A DNA stretch of 64,000 nt from Sanderia malayensis (Eukaryota; Cnidaria; Scyphozoa; Semaeostomeae; Pelagiidae): the NCBI GenBank assembly GCA_013076295.1, contig RQOL01000706.1:1-64000 (forward strand), read 5' to 3'. The position numbers and the translations under genes are program-made. Under the pieces are notes generated by a model. It did no database searches, was not told where the DNA came from, and worked only from the letters and a program-made list of their open reading frames with translations. Positions 48,801-63,800 of the stretch are shown here, one piece after another (the stretch's first letter is position 1; every line of letters begins with the position of its first letter).

Positions 48801-51800
48801 GTTGTATCTCAAATTATTTTCGGACTAGATTCACGTCAGAGTGGTATGGACTAAAGTTTAAAAAAAATTGCCTGTATGAGTCGAATTATTGAGAAACCCC
48901 CCTGCTTGAAATTCGCCAAAAATCTTTAAAGTACTTGACATAACACTGGGGTAGCTGTAATGTGATTCGAACCACTCAGATGGATGTTAAATACTTTTGG
49001 ACTAGATTCCTTTCAGAGTGGTATAGACTAAAGTTTAAAAAAAATAGCTTCTATGAGGCGGACTACTGACGAAACTCCTTGCCTTGAAAATTCTCCAAAA
49101 ATCTTTAAAGTACGTGACATAGCACTGGGATGGCTATAAATGTGGTTCGAACCATTGAGATGTATCTCAAATTTTTTCGGAGCAGATTCAAGTCAGAGTT
49201 GTAGGGACTAAAGTTTACAAAAAAATAGTTTGTATGAGTCGAATTATTGACAACCCCTTGCCTTGAAAATTCTCCAAAAATCTTTACAGTATGTGACATA
49301 GCACTGGGGTAGCTATAAATTTGGTTTGCATCATTGAGATGTATCGTAACATATTTTCGGAGCAGATTCATGTCACAGTGGTATGGACTAAAGTTTAAAA
49401 AATAGCTTCTTGAGGCGGACTAGTGACAAAACCCTTTGCCTTGAAAATTTCTCCAAAAATCGTTAAAGTACGTGACATAGCACTGGAATGGCGATAAATG
49501 TGGCTCGAACCATTGAGATGTATCTTAAAATTTTTTCGGAGCAGATTCATTTCAGAGTGGGTATGGACTAAAGTTTAAAAAAAATAGCTTCTATGAGGCG
49601 GACTACTGACGAAACCCCTTGCTTGAAAATTCTCCAAAAATCTTTACGTACGTGGACATAGCACTGGGATAGCTATAAATTGGTTCGAACCATTCAGATG
49701 GATGTTAAAATACTTTCGGACTAGATTCGTTTCGGAGTGGTATGGCCTAAAGTCTAAAAAAATTGCCTGTATGAGTCGAAATATTGACAACCCCCCTGCT
49801 TTGAAAATTCTCCAAAAATCTTTAAAGTACGTGACATAGCACTGGGGTAGCTATAAATGTGGTTTGCATCATTGAGATGTATCGTAAGATACTTTCGGAG
49901 CAGATTCATGTCACAGTGGTATGGACTAAAGTTTAAAAAAAAAAGCTTCTATGAGGCGGACTACTGACAAACACCCCTTGCCTTGAAAATTCTCCAAAAA
50001 TCTTTAACGTACGTGACATAGCACTGGGATAGTTATAAATGTGGTTCGAACCATTCAGATGGATGTAAAATACTTTCGGACTAGATTCATTTCGGAGTGG
50101 TATGGCCTAAAGTCTAAAAAAAATTGCCTGTATGAGTCGAATATTGACAACCCCCCTGCTTTGAAAATTCTCCAAAATCTTTAAAGTACGTGACATAGCA
50201 CTGGGGTAGCTATAAATGTGGTTTGCATCATTGAGATGTATCGTAAGATATTTCGGAGCAGATTCATGTCACAGTGGTATGGCCTAAAATTTAAAAAAAA
50301 TTGCCTGTAAGAGTCGAAATATTGACAACCCCCCTGCCTTGAAAATTCGCCAAATCTTTAAGGTACGTGACATAGCCCTGGGGTAGCTATAAAAGTGGTT
50401 CGAACCATTGAGATGTATCTTAAATATTTTCGGAGCAGATTCATGTCACAGTGGCATGGCCTAGAGTTTAAAAAAAATTGCCTGTATGAGTCGAATTATT
50501 GACAATCCCCCTGCCTTGAAAATTCGCCATAAATCTTTAAAGTACGTGACATAGCACGGGCATGGCTATAAATGTGGTTCGAACCATTGAGATGGATGTT
50601 AAAATACTTTCGGACTAGATTCAATTCAGAGTGGTATGGCCTAGAGTTAAAAAAAATAGCTTGTATGAGTCGGACTACTGACGAAACCCCTTGCCTTGAA
50701 AATTCTCCAAAAATCTTTAACGTACGTGACATAGCACTGGGATAGCTATAAATGTGGCTCGAACCATTGAGAGGTATCTTAAAATTTTTTCGGAGCAGAT
50801 TCATTTCAGAGTGGTATGGCCTAAAGTCTAAAAAAAATTGCCTGTATGAGTCGAAATATTGACAACCCCCCTGCTTTGAAAATTCTCCAAAAATCTTTAA
50901 AGTACGTGACATAGCACTGGGGTAGCTATAAATGTGGTTTGCATCATTGAGATGTATCGTAAGATATTTTCGGAGCAGATTCATGTCACAGTGGTATGGC
51001 CTAAAATTTAAAAAAAATTGCCTGTAAGAGTCGAAATATTGACAACCCCCTGCCTTGAAAATTCGCCAAAAATCTTTAAGGTACGTGACATAGCCCTGGG
51101 GTAGCTATAAAGTGGTTCGAACCATTGAGATGTATCGTAAATATTTTCGGAGCAGATTCATGTCACAGTGGCATGGCCTAGAGTTTAAAAAAAATTGCCT
51201 GTATGAGTCGAATTATTGACAATCCCCCTGCCTTGAAAATTCGCCATAAATCTTTAAAGTATGTGACATAGCACGGGCATGGCTATAAATGTGGTTCGAA
51301 CCATTGAGATGGATGTTAAATACTTTCGGACTAGATTGGCGATAAATGTGGTTCGAACCATTGAGATGTATCTTAAAATACTTTCGGACTAGATTCAATT
51401 CAGAGTGGTATGGCCTAGAGTTAAAAAAAATAGCTTGTATGAGTCGGACTACTGACGAAACCCCTTGCTTGAAAATTCTCCAAAAATCTTTAAGGTACGT
51501 GACATAGCACTAGGATGGCTATAAATGTGGTTCGAGCCATTCAGTTGTATCTCAAATTATTTTCGGACTAGATTCACGTCAGAGTGGTATGGACTAAAGT
51601 TTAAAAAAAATTGCCTGTATGAGTCGAATTATTGAGAACCCCCTGCCTTGAAAATTCCAAAAATCTTTAAAGTACGTGACATAGCACTGGGGTAGCTATA
51701 AATGTGATTCGACCACTCAGATGATGTAAAATATTTTGGACTAGATTCCTTCAGAGTGGTATAGACTAAAGTTTAAAAAAAATAGCTTGTATGAGCGGAC

Positions 51801-54800
51801 TACTGACGAAACCCCTTGCCTTGAAAATTCTCCAAAAATCTTTAAAGTACGTGACATAGCACTGGGATGGCTATAAATGTGGTTCGAACCATTGAGATGT
51901 ATCTCAAATTATTTTCGGAGCAGATTCAGTCAGAGTGTATGGACTAAAGTTTAAAAAAAATAGTTTGTATGAGTCGACTATTGACAACCCTTGCCTTGAA
52001 AATTCTCCAAAAATCTTTAAAGTACGTGACATAGCACTGGGTAGCTATAAATGTTTGCATCATTGAGATGTATCTAAATTTTCGGAGCAGATTCATTCAG
52101 AGTGGTATGGACTAAAGTTTAAAAAAAATAGCTTCTATGAGGCGGACTATGACAAAACCCTTGCCTTGAAAATTCTCCAAAAATCTTTAAGTACGTGACA
52201 TAGCACTGGATAGCATAAATGTGGCTCGAACCATTGAGATGTATCTTAAAATTTTCGGAGCAGATTCATTTCAGAGTGGTATGGACTAAAGTTTAAAAAA
52301 AATAGCTCTATGAGCGACTACTGACGAAACCCCTTGCCTTGAAAATTCTCCAAAAATCTTTAAAGTACGTGACATAGCACTGGGATAGCTATAAATGTGG
52401 TTCGAACCATTCAGATGGATGTTAAATATTTTCGGACTAGATTCATTTCGAGTGGTATGGCCTAAAGTTAAAAAAAATTGCCTGTATGAGTCGAATATTG
52501 ACAACCCCCTGCTTGAAAATTCTCCAAAAATCTTTAAAGTACGTGACATAGCACGGGCATGGCTATAAATGTGGTTCGAACCTTTGAGATGGATGTTAAA
52601 ATACTTTCGGACTAGATTCAATTCAGAGTGGTATGGCCTAGAGTTAAAAAAAATAGCTTGTATGAGTCGGACTACTGACGAAACCCCTTGCTTTGAAAAT
52701 TCTCCAAAAATCTTTAAGGTACGTGACATAGCACTAGGATGGCTATAAATGTGGTTCGAGCCATTCAGTTGTATCTCAAATTATTTTCGGACTAGATTCA
52801 CGTCAGAGTGGTATGGACTAAAGTTTAAAAAAAATTGCCTGTAAGAGTCGAAATATTGACAACCCCCCTGCCTTGAAAATTCGCCAAAAATCTTTAAGGT
52901 ACGTGACATAGCCCTGGGGTAGCTATAAAAGTGGTTCGAACCATTGAGATGTATCTTAAAATATTTTCGGAGCAGATTCATGTCACAGTGGCATGGCCTA
53001 GAGTTTAAAAAAAATTGCCTGTATGAGTCGAATTATTGACAATCCCCCTGCCTTGAAAATTCGCCATAAATCTTTAAAGTATGTGACATAGCACGGGCAT
53101 GGCTATAAATGTGGTTCGAACCATTGAGATGGATGTTAAAATACTTTCGGACTAGATTGGCGATAAATGTGGTTCGAACCATTGAGATGTATCTTAAAAT
53201 ACTTTCGGACTAGATTCAATTCAGAGTGGTATGGCCTAGAGTTAAAAAAAATAGCTTGTATGAGTCGGACTACTGACGAAACCCCTTGCTTTGAAAATTC
53301 TCCAAAAATCTTTAAGGTACGTGACATAGCACTAGGATGGCTATAAATGTGGTTCGAGCCATTCAGTTGTATCTCAAATTATTTTCGGACTAGATTCACG
53401 TCAGAGTGGTATGGACTAAAGTTTAAAAAAAATTGCCTGTAAGAGTCGAAATATTGACAACCCCCTGCCTTGAAAATTCGCCAAAAATCTTTAAGGTACG
53501 TGACATAGCCTGGGGTAGCTATAAAAGTGGTTCGAACCATTGAGATGTATCTTAAAATATTTTCGGAGCAGATTCATGTCACAGTGGCATGGCCTAGAGT
53601 TTAAAAAAAATTGCCTGTATGAGTCGAATTATTGACAATCCCCCTGCCTTGAAAATTCGCCATAAATCTTTAAAGTATGTGACATAGCACGGGCATGGCT
53701 ATAAATGTGGTTCGAACCATTGAGATGGATGTTAAAATACTTTCGGACTAGATTGGCGATAAATGTGGTTCGAACCATTGAGATGTATCTTAAAATACTT
53801 TCGGACTAGATTCAATTCAGAGTGGTATGGCCTAGAGTTAAAAAAAATAGCTTGTATGAGTCGGACTACTGACGAAACCCCTTGCTTTGAAAATTCTCCA
53901 AAAATCTTTAAGGTACGTGACATAGCACTAGGATGGCTATAAATGTGGTTCGAGCCATTCAGTTGTATCTCAAATTATTTTCGGACTAGATTCACGTCAG
54001 AGTGGTATGGACTAAAGTTTAAAAAAAATTGCCTGTATGAGTCGAATTATTGAGAACCCCCCTGCCTTGAAAATTCGCCAAAAATCTTTAAAGTACGTGA
54101 CATAGCACTGGGGTAGCTATAAATGTGGTTTGAATCATTGACATGTATCTTAAGATATGTTCGGAGCAGATTCACGTCAGAGTGGTATGGACTAAAGTTT
54201 AAAAAAAATTGCCTGTATGAGTCGAATTATTGACAATCCCCCTGCCTTGAAAATTCGCCAAAAATTTTTAAAGTACGTGACATAGCGCTGGCATAGCTAT
54301 AAATGTGGTTTGAGGCATTCAGATGGATGTTAAAATACTTTCGGACTAGATTCACGTCAGAGTGGTATGGACTAAAGTTTAAAAAAGACAGCTGGTATGA
54401 GTCGGACTACTGACGAAACCCCTTGCTTTGAAAATTCTCCAAAAATCTTTAAGGTATGTGACATAGCACTAGGATCGCTATAAATGTGGTTCGAGCCATT
54501 CAGTTGTATCTCAAATTATTTTCGGACTAGATTCACGTCAGAGTGGTATGGACTAAAGTTTAAAAAAAATTGCCTGTATGAGTCGAATTATTGAGAACCC
54601 CCTGCCTTGAAAATTCTCCAAAAATCTTTAAAGTACGTGACATAACACTGGGGTAGCTGTAAATGTGATTCGAACCACTCAGATGGATGTTAAAATACTT
54701 TTGGACTAGATTCCTTTCAGAGTGGTATAGACTAAAGTTTAAAAAAAATAGCTTCTATGAGGCGGACTACTGACGAAACTCCTTGCCTTGAAAATTCTCC

Positions 54801-57800
54801 AAAAATCTTTAAAGTACGTGACATAGCACTGGGATGGCTATAAATGTGGTTCGAACCATTGAGATGTATCTCAAATTATTTTCGGAGCAGATTCAAGTCA
54901 GAGTTGTAGGGACTAAAGTTTACAAAAAAATAGTTTGTATGAGTCGAATTCTTGACAACCCCTTGCCTTGAAAATTCTCCAAAAATCTTTACAGTATGTG
55001 ACATAGCACTGGGTAGCTATAAATTTGGTTTGCATCATTGAGATGTATCGTAACATATTTTCGGAGCAGATTCATGTCACAGTGGTATGGACTAAAGTTT
55101 AAAAAAAATAGCTTCTATGAGGCGGACTAGTGACAAAACCCTTTGCCTTGAAAATTCTCCAAAAATCGTTAAAGTACGTGACATAGCACTGGAATGGCGA
55201 TAAATGTGGCTCGAACCATTGAGATGTATCTTAAAATTTTTTCGGAGCAGATTCATTTCAGAGTGGTATGGACTAAAGTTTAAAAAAAATAGCTTCTATG
55301 AGGCGGACTACTGACGAAACCCCTTGCCTTGAAAATTCTCCAAAAATCTTTAACGTACGTGACATAGCACTGGGATAGCTATAAATGTGGCTCGAACCAT
55401 TGAGATGTATCTTAAAATTTTTTCGGAGCAGATTCATTTCAGAGTGGTATGGCCTAAAGTCTAAAAAAAATTGCCTGTATGAGTCGAAATATTGACAACC
55501 CCCTGCTTGAAAATTCTCCAAAAATCTTTAAAGTACGTGACATAGACTGGGGTAGCTATAAATGTGGTTTGCATCATTGAGATGTATCGTAAGATATTTT
55601 CGGAGCAGATTCATGTCACAGTGGTATGGCCTAAATTTAAAAAAAATTGCCTGTATGAGTCGAATTATTGAGAACCCCCCTGCCTTGAAAATTCGCCAAA
55701 AATCTTTAAAGTACGTGACATACACTGGGGTAGCTATAAATGTGGTTTGCATCATTGAGATGTATCGTAAGATACTTTCGGAGCAGATTCATGTCACAGT
55801 GGTATGGACTAAAGTTTAAAAAAAATAGCTTCTATGAGCGGACTACTGACGAAACCCCTTGCCTTGAAAATTCTCCAAAAATCTTTAACGTACGTGACAT
55901 AGCACTGGATAGTTATAAATGTGGTTCGAACCATTCAGATGGATGTTAAAATACTTTCGGACTAGATTCATTTCGGAGTGGTATGGCCTAAAGTCTAAAA
56001 AAAATTGCCTGTATGAGTCGAAATATTGACAACCCCCTGCTTTGAAAATTCTCCAAAAATCTTTAAAGTACGTGACATAGCACTGGGGTAGCTATAAATG
56101 TGGTTTGCATCATTGAGATGTATCGTAAATATTTTCGGAGCAGATTCATGTCACAGTGGTATGCCTAAAATTTAAAAAAAATTGCCTGTAAGAGTCGAAT
56201 ATTGACAACCCCCTGCCTTGAAAATTCGCCAAAAATCTTTAAGGTACGTGACATAGCCTGGGGTAGCTATAAAGTGGTTCGAACCATTGAGATGTATCTT
56301 AAAATATTTTCGGAGCAGATTCATGTCACAGTGGCATGGCCTAGAGTTTAAAAAAATTGCCTGTATGAGTCGAATTATTGACAATCCCCTGCCTTGAGAA
56401 TTCGCCAAAATCTTTAAAGTACGTGACATAGCACGGGCATGGCTATAAATGTGGTTCGAACCATTGAGATGGATGTTAAAATACCTTCGGACTAGATTCA
56501 ATTCAGAGTGGTATGGCCTAAGTTAAAAAAAATAGCTTGTATGAGTCGGTCTACTGACGAAACCCCTTGCTTTGAAAATTCTCCAAAAATCTTTAAGGTA
56601 CGTGACATAGCACTAGGATGGCTATAAATGTGGTTCGAGCCATTCAGTTGTATCTCAAATTATTTTCGGACTAGATTCACGTCAGAGTGGTATGGACTAA
56701 AGTTTAAAAAAAATTGCCTGTATGAGTCGAATTATTGAGAACCCCCTGCCTTGAAAATTCGCCAAAAATCTTTAAAGTACGTGACATAACACTGGGGTAG
56801 CTGTAAATGTGATTCGAACCACTCAGATGGATGTTAAAATACTTTTGGACTAGATTCCTTTCAGAGTGGTATAGACTAAAGTTTAAAAAAAATAGCTTCT
56901 ATGAGGCGGACTACTGACGAAACTCCTTGCCTTGAAAATTCTCCAAAAATCTTTAAAGTACGTGACATAGCACTGGGATGGCTATAAATGTGGTTCGAAC
57001 CATTGAGATGTATCTCAAATTATTTTCGGAGCAGATTCAAGTCACAGTGGTATGGACTAAAGTTTAAAAAAAATAGCTTCTATGAGGCGGACTAGTGACA
57101 ACCCTTGCCTTGAAAATTCTCCAAAAATCGTTAAAGTACGTGACATAGCACTGGAATGGCGATAAATGTGGCTCGAACCATTGAGATGTATCTTAAAATT
57201 TTTCGGAGCAGATTCATTTCAGAGTGGTATGGACTAAAGTTTAAAAAAAATAGCTTCTATGAGGTCGACTAGTGACAAAACCCTTGCCTTGAAAATTCTC
57301 CAAAAATCTTTAACGTACGTGACATAGCACTGGATAGCTATAAATGTGGTTCGAACCATTCAGATGGATGTTAAAATACTTTCGGACTAGATTCATTTCG
57401 GAGTGGTATGGCCTAAAGTCTAAAAAAAATTGCCTGTATGAGTCGAAATATTGACAACCCCCCTGCTTTGAAAATTCTCCAAAAATCTTTAAAGTACGTG
57501 ACATAGCACTGGGTAGCTATAAATGTGGTTTGCATCATTGAGATGTATCGTAAGATATTTTCGGAGCAGATTCATGTCACAGTGGTATGGACTAAAGTTT
57601 AAAAAAAATGCTGTATGAGCGACTACTGACGAAACCCCTGCCTTGAAAATTCTCCAAAAATCTTTAAGTACGTGACATAGCACTGGGATAGCTATAAATG
57701 TGGTTCGAACCATTCAGATGGATGTTAAAATACTTTCGGACTAGATTCATTCGGAGTGGTATGGCCTAAAGTCTAAAAAAAATTGCCTGTATGAGTCGAA

Positions 57801-60800
57801 ATATTGACAACCCCCTGCTTTGAAAATTCTCCAAAAATCTTTAAAGTACGTGACATAGCACTGGGTAGCTATAAATGTGGTTTGCATCATTGAGATGTAT
57901 CGTAAGATATTTTCGGAGCAGATTCATGTCACAGTGGTATGCCTAAAATTTAAAAAAAATTGCCTGTATGAGTCGAATATTGACAACCCCCCTGCCTTGA
58001 AAATTCTCCAAAAATCTTTAACGTACGTGACATAGCACTGGGATAGCTATAAATGTGGCTCGAACCATTGAGATGTATCTTAAAATTTTTCGGAGCAGAT
58101 TCATTTCAGAGTGGTATGGCCTAAAGTCTAAAAAAAATTGCCTGTATGAGTCGAAATATTGACAACCCCCCTGCTTGAAAATTCTCCAAAAATCTTTAAA
58201 GTACGTGACATAGCACTGGGGTAGCTATAAATGTGGTTTGCATCATTGAGATGTATCGTAAGATACTTTCGGAGCAGATTCATGTCACAGTGGTATGGCC
58301 TAAAGTTTAAAAAAAATGCCTTGTATGAGTCGAAATTGACAACCCCTTGCCTTGAAAATTCTCCAAAAATCTTTAAGGTACGTGACATAGCACTGGGTAG
58401 CTATAAAGTGGTTCGAACCATTGGATGTATCTTAAATACTTTCGGACTAGATTCATTCAGAGTGGTATGGCCTAAAGTTAAAAAAAATGCTGTATGAGTC
58501 GATATTGACGAAACCCCTGCTTTGAAAATTCGCCAAAAATCTTTAAAGTACGTGACATAGCACTAGGTAGCTATAAATGTGGTTTCGAGCCATTCAGTGT
58601 ATCTAAATATTTTCGGACAGATTCACGTCAGAGTGGTATGGACTAAAGTTAAAAAAAAATTGCCTGTATGAGTCGAATTATTGAGAACCCCCTGCCTTGA
58701 AAATTCGCCAAAAATCTTTAAAGTACGTGACATAGCACTGGGGTAGCTATAAATGTGGTTTGAATCATTGACATGTATCTTAAATATTTCGGAGCAGATT
58801 CACGTCAGAGTGGTATGGACTAAAGTTTAAAAAATTGCCTGTATGAGTCGATATTGACAACCCCTGCCTTGAAAATTCGCCAAAAATTTTAAGTACGTGA
58901 CATAGCACTGGATAGCTATAAATGTGGTTTGGCATTCAGATGATGTTAAAATATTTTCGGACTAGATTCACGTCAGAGTGGTATGGACTAAAGTTTAAAA
59001 AAGACAGCTGGTATGAGTCGGAACTATTGACGAAACCCCTTGCCTTGAAAATTCTCCAAAAATCTTTAAGGTATGTGACATAGCACTGGGGTAGCTATAA
59101 ATGTGTTCGAACCATCATGGATGTATTAAAATATTTTCGGACTAGATTCACGTCAGAGTGGTATGGACTAAAGTTTAAAAAAAATTGCCTGTATGAGTCG
59201 ACTACTGACGAACCCTGCCTTGAAAATTCTCCAAAAATCTTTAAAGTACGTGACATAACACTCATGGGGTATAAATGTGTTCGAACCACCATTGAGATGT
59301 TAAAATATTTTGACTAGATTCTTCAGAGTGGTATAGACTAAAGTTTAAAAAAAATAGCTTCTATGAGCGGACTACTGACAACCCCTTGCCTTGAAAATTC
59401 TCCAAAAATCTTTAAAGTACGTGACATAGCACTGGGGTGGCTATAAATGTGGTTCGAACCATTGAGATGTATCTCAAATTATTTTCGGAGCAGATTCAAG
59501 TCAGAGTGATGGACTAAAGTTTAAAAAAAATAGTTTCTATGAGTCGGAACTTGACAACCCCCTTGCCTTGAAAATTCTCCAAAAATCTTTACAGTACGTG
59601 ACATAGCACTGGGCTATAAATTGGTTTCACCATTGAGATGTATCAAAATATTTTCGGAGCAGATTCATGTCAGAGTGGTATGGACTAAAGTTTAAAAAAA
59701 ATAGCTTCTATGAGGCGGACTACTGACAAAACCCTTGCCTTGAAAATTCTCCAAAAATCTTTAAAGTACGTGACATAGCACTGGGATGGCTATAAATGTG
59801 GCTCGAACCATTGAGATGTATCTTAAAATTTTTTCGGAGCAGATTCATTTCAGAGTGGTATGGACTAAAGTTAAAAAAAATAGCTTCTATGAGTCGGACT
59901 ACTGACAACCCCTTGCCTTGAAAATTCTCCAAAAATCTTTAAAGTACGTGACATAGCACTGGGTAGCTATAAATGTGGTTTCGAATCATTGAGATGTATC
60001 TTAAATTTTTCGGAGCAGATTCATTTCAGAGTGGTATGGCCTAAAGTTAAAAAAAATTGCCTGTATGAGTCGAAATATTGACAACCCCCCTGCCTTGAAA
60101 ATTCTCCAAAAATCTTTAAAGTACGTGACATAGCACTGGGTAGCTATAAATGTGGTTTGCATCATTGAGATGTATCGTAAGATATTTTCGGAGCAGATTC
60201 ATGTCACAGTGGTATGCCTAAAGTTTAAAAAAAATTGCTTGTATGAGTCGAATTACTGACCCCCTGCCTTGAAAATTCTCCAAAAATCTTTAAGTACGTG
60301 ACATAGCACTGGGGAGCTATAAATGTGGTTTGCACCATTGAGATGTATCGTTAAATACTTTCGGACAGATTCATTCGGAGTGGTATGGACTAAAGTTAAA
60401 AAAAATAGCTTGTATGAGTCGACTACTGACGAAACCCCTTGCTTGAAAATTCTCCAAAAATCTTTAAAGTACGTGACATAGCACTGGGATAGCTATAAAT
60501 GTGGTTGCATTCAGATGTATGTTAAATATTTTCGGACTAGATTCATGTCAGTGGTATGGCCTAAAAGTTAAAAAAAATTGCCTGTATGAGTCGAAATATT
60601 GACAACCCCCCTGCCTTGAAAATTTCGCCAAAAATCTTTAAGGTACGTGACATAGCCTGGGGTAGCTATAAATGTGGTTCACCATTGAGATGTATCTAAA
60701 TATTTTCGGAGCAGATTCATGTCACAGTGGTATGGCCTAAGTTTAAAAAAAATTGCCTGTATGAGTCGAATTATTGACAATCCCCTGCCTTGAGAATTCG

Positions 60801-63800
60801 CCATAAATCTTTAAAGTACGTGACATAGCACGGGCATGGCTATAAATGTGGTTCGAACCATTGAGATGGATGTTAAAATACCTTCGGACTAGATTCAATT
60901 CAGAGTGGTATGGCCTAGAGTTAAAAAAATAGCTTGTATGAGTCGGTCTACTGACGAAACCCCTTGCTTTGAAAATTCTCCAAAAATCTTTAAGGTACGT
61001 GACATAGCACTAGGATGGCTATAAATGTGGTTCGAGCCATTCAGTTGTATCTCAAATTATTTTCGGACTAGATTCACGTCAGAGTGGTATGGACTAAAGT
61101 TTAAAAAAAATTGCCTGTATGAGTCGAATTATTGAGAACCCCCCTGCCTTGAAAATTCGCCAAAAATCTTTAAAGTACGTGACATAGCACTGGGGTAGCT
61201 ATAAATGTGGTTTGAATCATTGACATGTATCTTAAGATATGTTCGGAGCAGATTCACGTCAGAGTGGTATGGACTAAAGTTTAAAAAAAATGCCTGTATG
61301 AGTCGAATATTGACAATCCCCCTGCCTTGAAAATTCGCCAAAAATTTTTAAAGTACGTGACATAGCGCTGGATAGCTATAAATGTGGTTGACCATTCAGA
61401 TGGATGTTAAAATACTTTCGGACTAGATTCACGTCAGAGTGGTATGGACTAAAGTTTAAAAAAAACAGCTGGTATGAGTCGGACTACTGACGAAACCCCT
61501 TGCTTTGAAAATTCTCCAAAAATCTTTAAGGTATGTGACATAGCACTAGGATGCTATAAATGTGGTTCGAGCCATTCAGTTGTATCTCAAATTATTTTCG
61601 GACTAGATTCACGTCAGAGGTATGGACTAAAGTTTAAAAAAAATTGCCTGTATGAGTCGAATTATTGAGAACCCCCCTGCCTTGAAAATTCTCAAAAATC
61701 TTTAAAGTACGTGACATAACACTGGGTGGCTGTAAATGTGATTCGAACCACTCAGATGATGTTAAAATACTTTTGGACTAGATTCTTCAGAGTGGTATAG
61801 ACTAAAGTTTAAAAAAAATAGCTTCTATGAGGCGGACTACTGACGAAACTCCTTGCCTTGAAAATTCTCCAAAAATCTTTAAAGTACGTGACATAGCACT
61901 GGGATGGCTATAAATGTGGTTCGAACCATTGAGATGTATCTCAAATTATTTCGGAGCAGATTCAAGTCAGAGTTGTAGGGACTAAAGTTACAAAAAAATA
62001 GTTTGTATGAGTCGAATTCTTGACAACCCCCTTGCCTTGAAAATTCTCCAAAAATCTTTACAGTATGTGACATAGCACTGGGTAGCTATAAATTTGGTTT
62101 GCATCATTGAGATGTATCGTAACATATTTTCGGAGCAGATTCATGTCACAGTGGTATGGACTAAAGTTTAAAAAAATAGCTTCTATGAGGCGGACTAGTG
62201 ACAAAACCCTTTGCCTTGAAAATTCTCCAAAAATCGTTAAAGTACGTGACATAGCACTGGAATGGCGATAAATGTGGCTCGAACCATTGAGATGTATCTT
62301 AAAATTTTTCGGAGCAGATTCATTTCAGAGTGGTATGGACTAAAGTTTAAAAAAAATAGCTTCTATGAGGCGGACTACTGACGAAACCCCTTGCCTTGAA
62401 AATTCTCCAAAAATCTTTAACGTACGTGACATAGCACTGGGATAGCTATAAATGTGGCTCGAACCATTGAGATGTATCTTAAAATTTTTTCGGAGCAGAT
62501 TCATTTCAGAGTGGTATGGCCTAAAGTCTAAAAAAAATTGCCTGTATGAGTCGAAATATTGACAACCCCCCTGCTTTGAAAATTCTCCAAAAATCTTTAA
62601 AGTACGTGACATAGGACTGGGTAGCTATAAATGTGGTTTGCATCATTGAGATGTATCGTAAGATATTTTCGGAGCAGATTCATGTCACAGTGGTATGGCC
62701 TAAAATTAAAAAAAATTGCCTGTATGAGTCGAATTATTGAGAACCCCCCTGCCTTGAAAATTCGCCAAAAATCTTTAAAGTACGTGACATAACACTGGGG
62801 TAGCTATAAATGTGGTTTGCATCATTGAGATGTATCGTAAGATACTTTTCGGAGCAGATTCATGTCACAGTGGTATGGACTAAAGTTTAAAAAAAATAGC
62901 TTCTATGAGGCGGACTACTGACGAAACCCCTTGCCTTGAAAATTCTCCAAAAATCTTTAACGTACGTGACATAGCACTGGGATAGTTATAAATGTGGTTC
63001 GAACCATTCAGATGGATGTTAAAATACTTTCGGACTAGATTCATTTCGGAGTGGTATGCCTAAAGTCTAAAAAAAATTGCCTGTATGAGTCGAAATATTG
63101 ACAACCCCCTGCTTTGAAAATTCTCCAAAAATCTTTAAAGTACGTGACATAGCACTGGGGTAGCTATAAATGTGGTTTGCATCATTGAGATGTATCGTAA
63201 GATATTTTCGGAGCAGATTCATGTCACAGTGGTATTGCCTAAAATTTAAAAAAAATTGCCTGTAAGAGTCGAAATATTGACAACCCCCCTGCCTTGAAAA
63301 TTCGCCAAAAAATCTTTAAGTACGTGACATAGCCCTGGGGTAGCTATAAAAGTGGTTCGAACCATTGAGATGTATCTTAAAATATTTTCGGAGCAGATTC
63401 ATGTCACAGTGGCATGGCCTAGATTTAAAAAAAATTGCCTGTATGAGTCGAATTATTGACAATCCCCCTGCCTTGAGAATTCGCCATAAATCTTTAAAGT
63501 ACGTGACATAGCACGGGCATGGCTATAAATGTGGTTCGAACCATTGAGATGGATGTTAAAATACCTTCGGACTAGATTCAATTCAGAGTGGTTATGGCCT
63601 AGAGTTAAAAAAATAGCTTGTATGAGTCGGGTCTACTGACGAAACCCCTTGCTTTGAAAATTCTCCAAAAATCTTTAAGGTACGTGACATAGCACTAGGA
63701 TGGCTATAAATGTGGTTCGAGCCATTCAGTTGTATCTCAAATTATTTTCGGACTAGATTCACGTCAGAGTGGTATGGACTAAAGTTTAAAAAAAATTGCC

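Noticed and set aside
55562..55819. Plus-strand frame in the satellite
   Set aside because: Chance opening produced by monomer length changes from one-base deletions.
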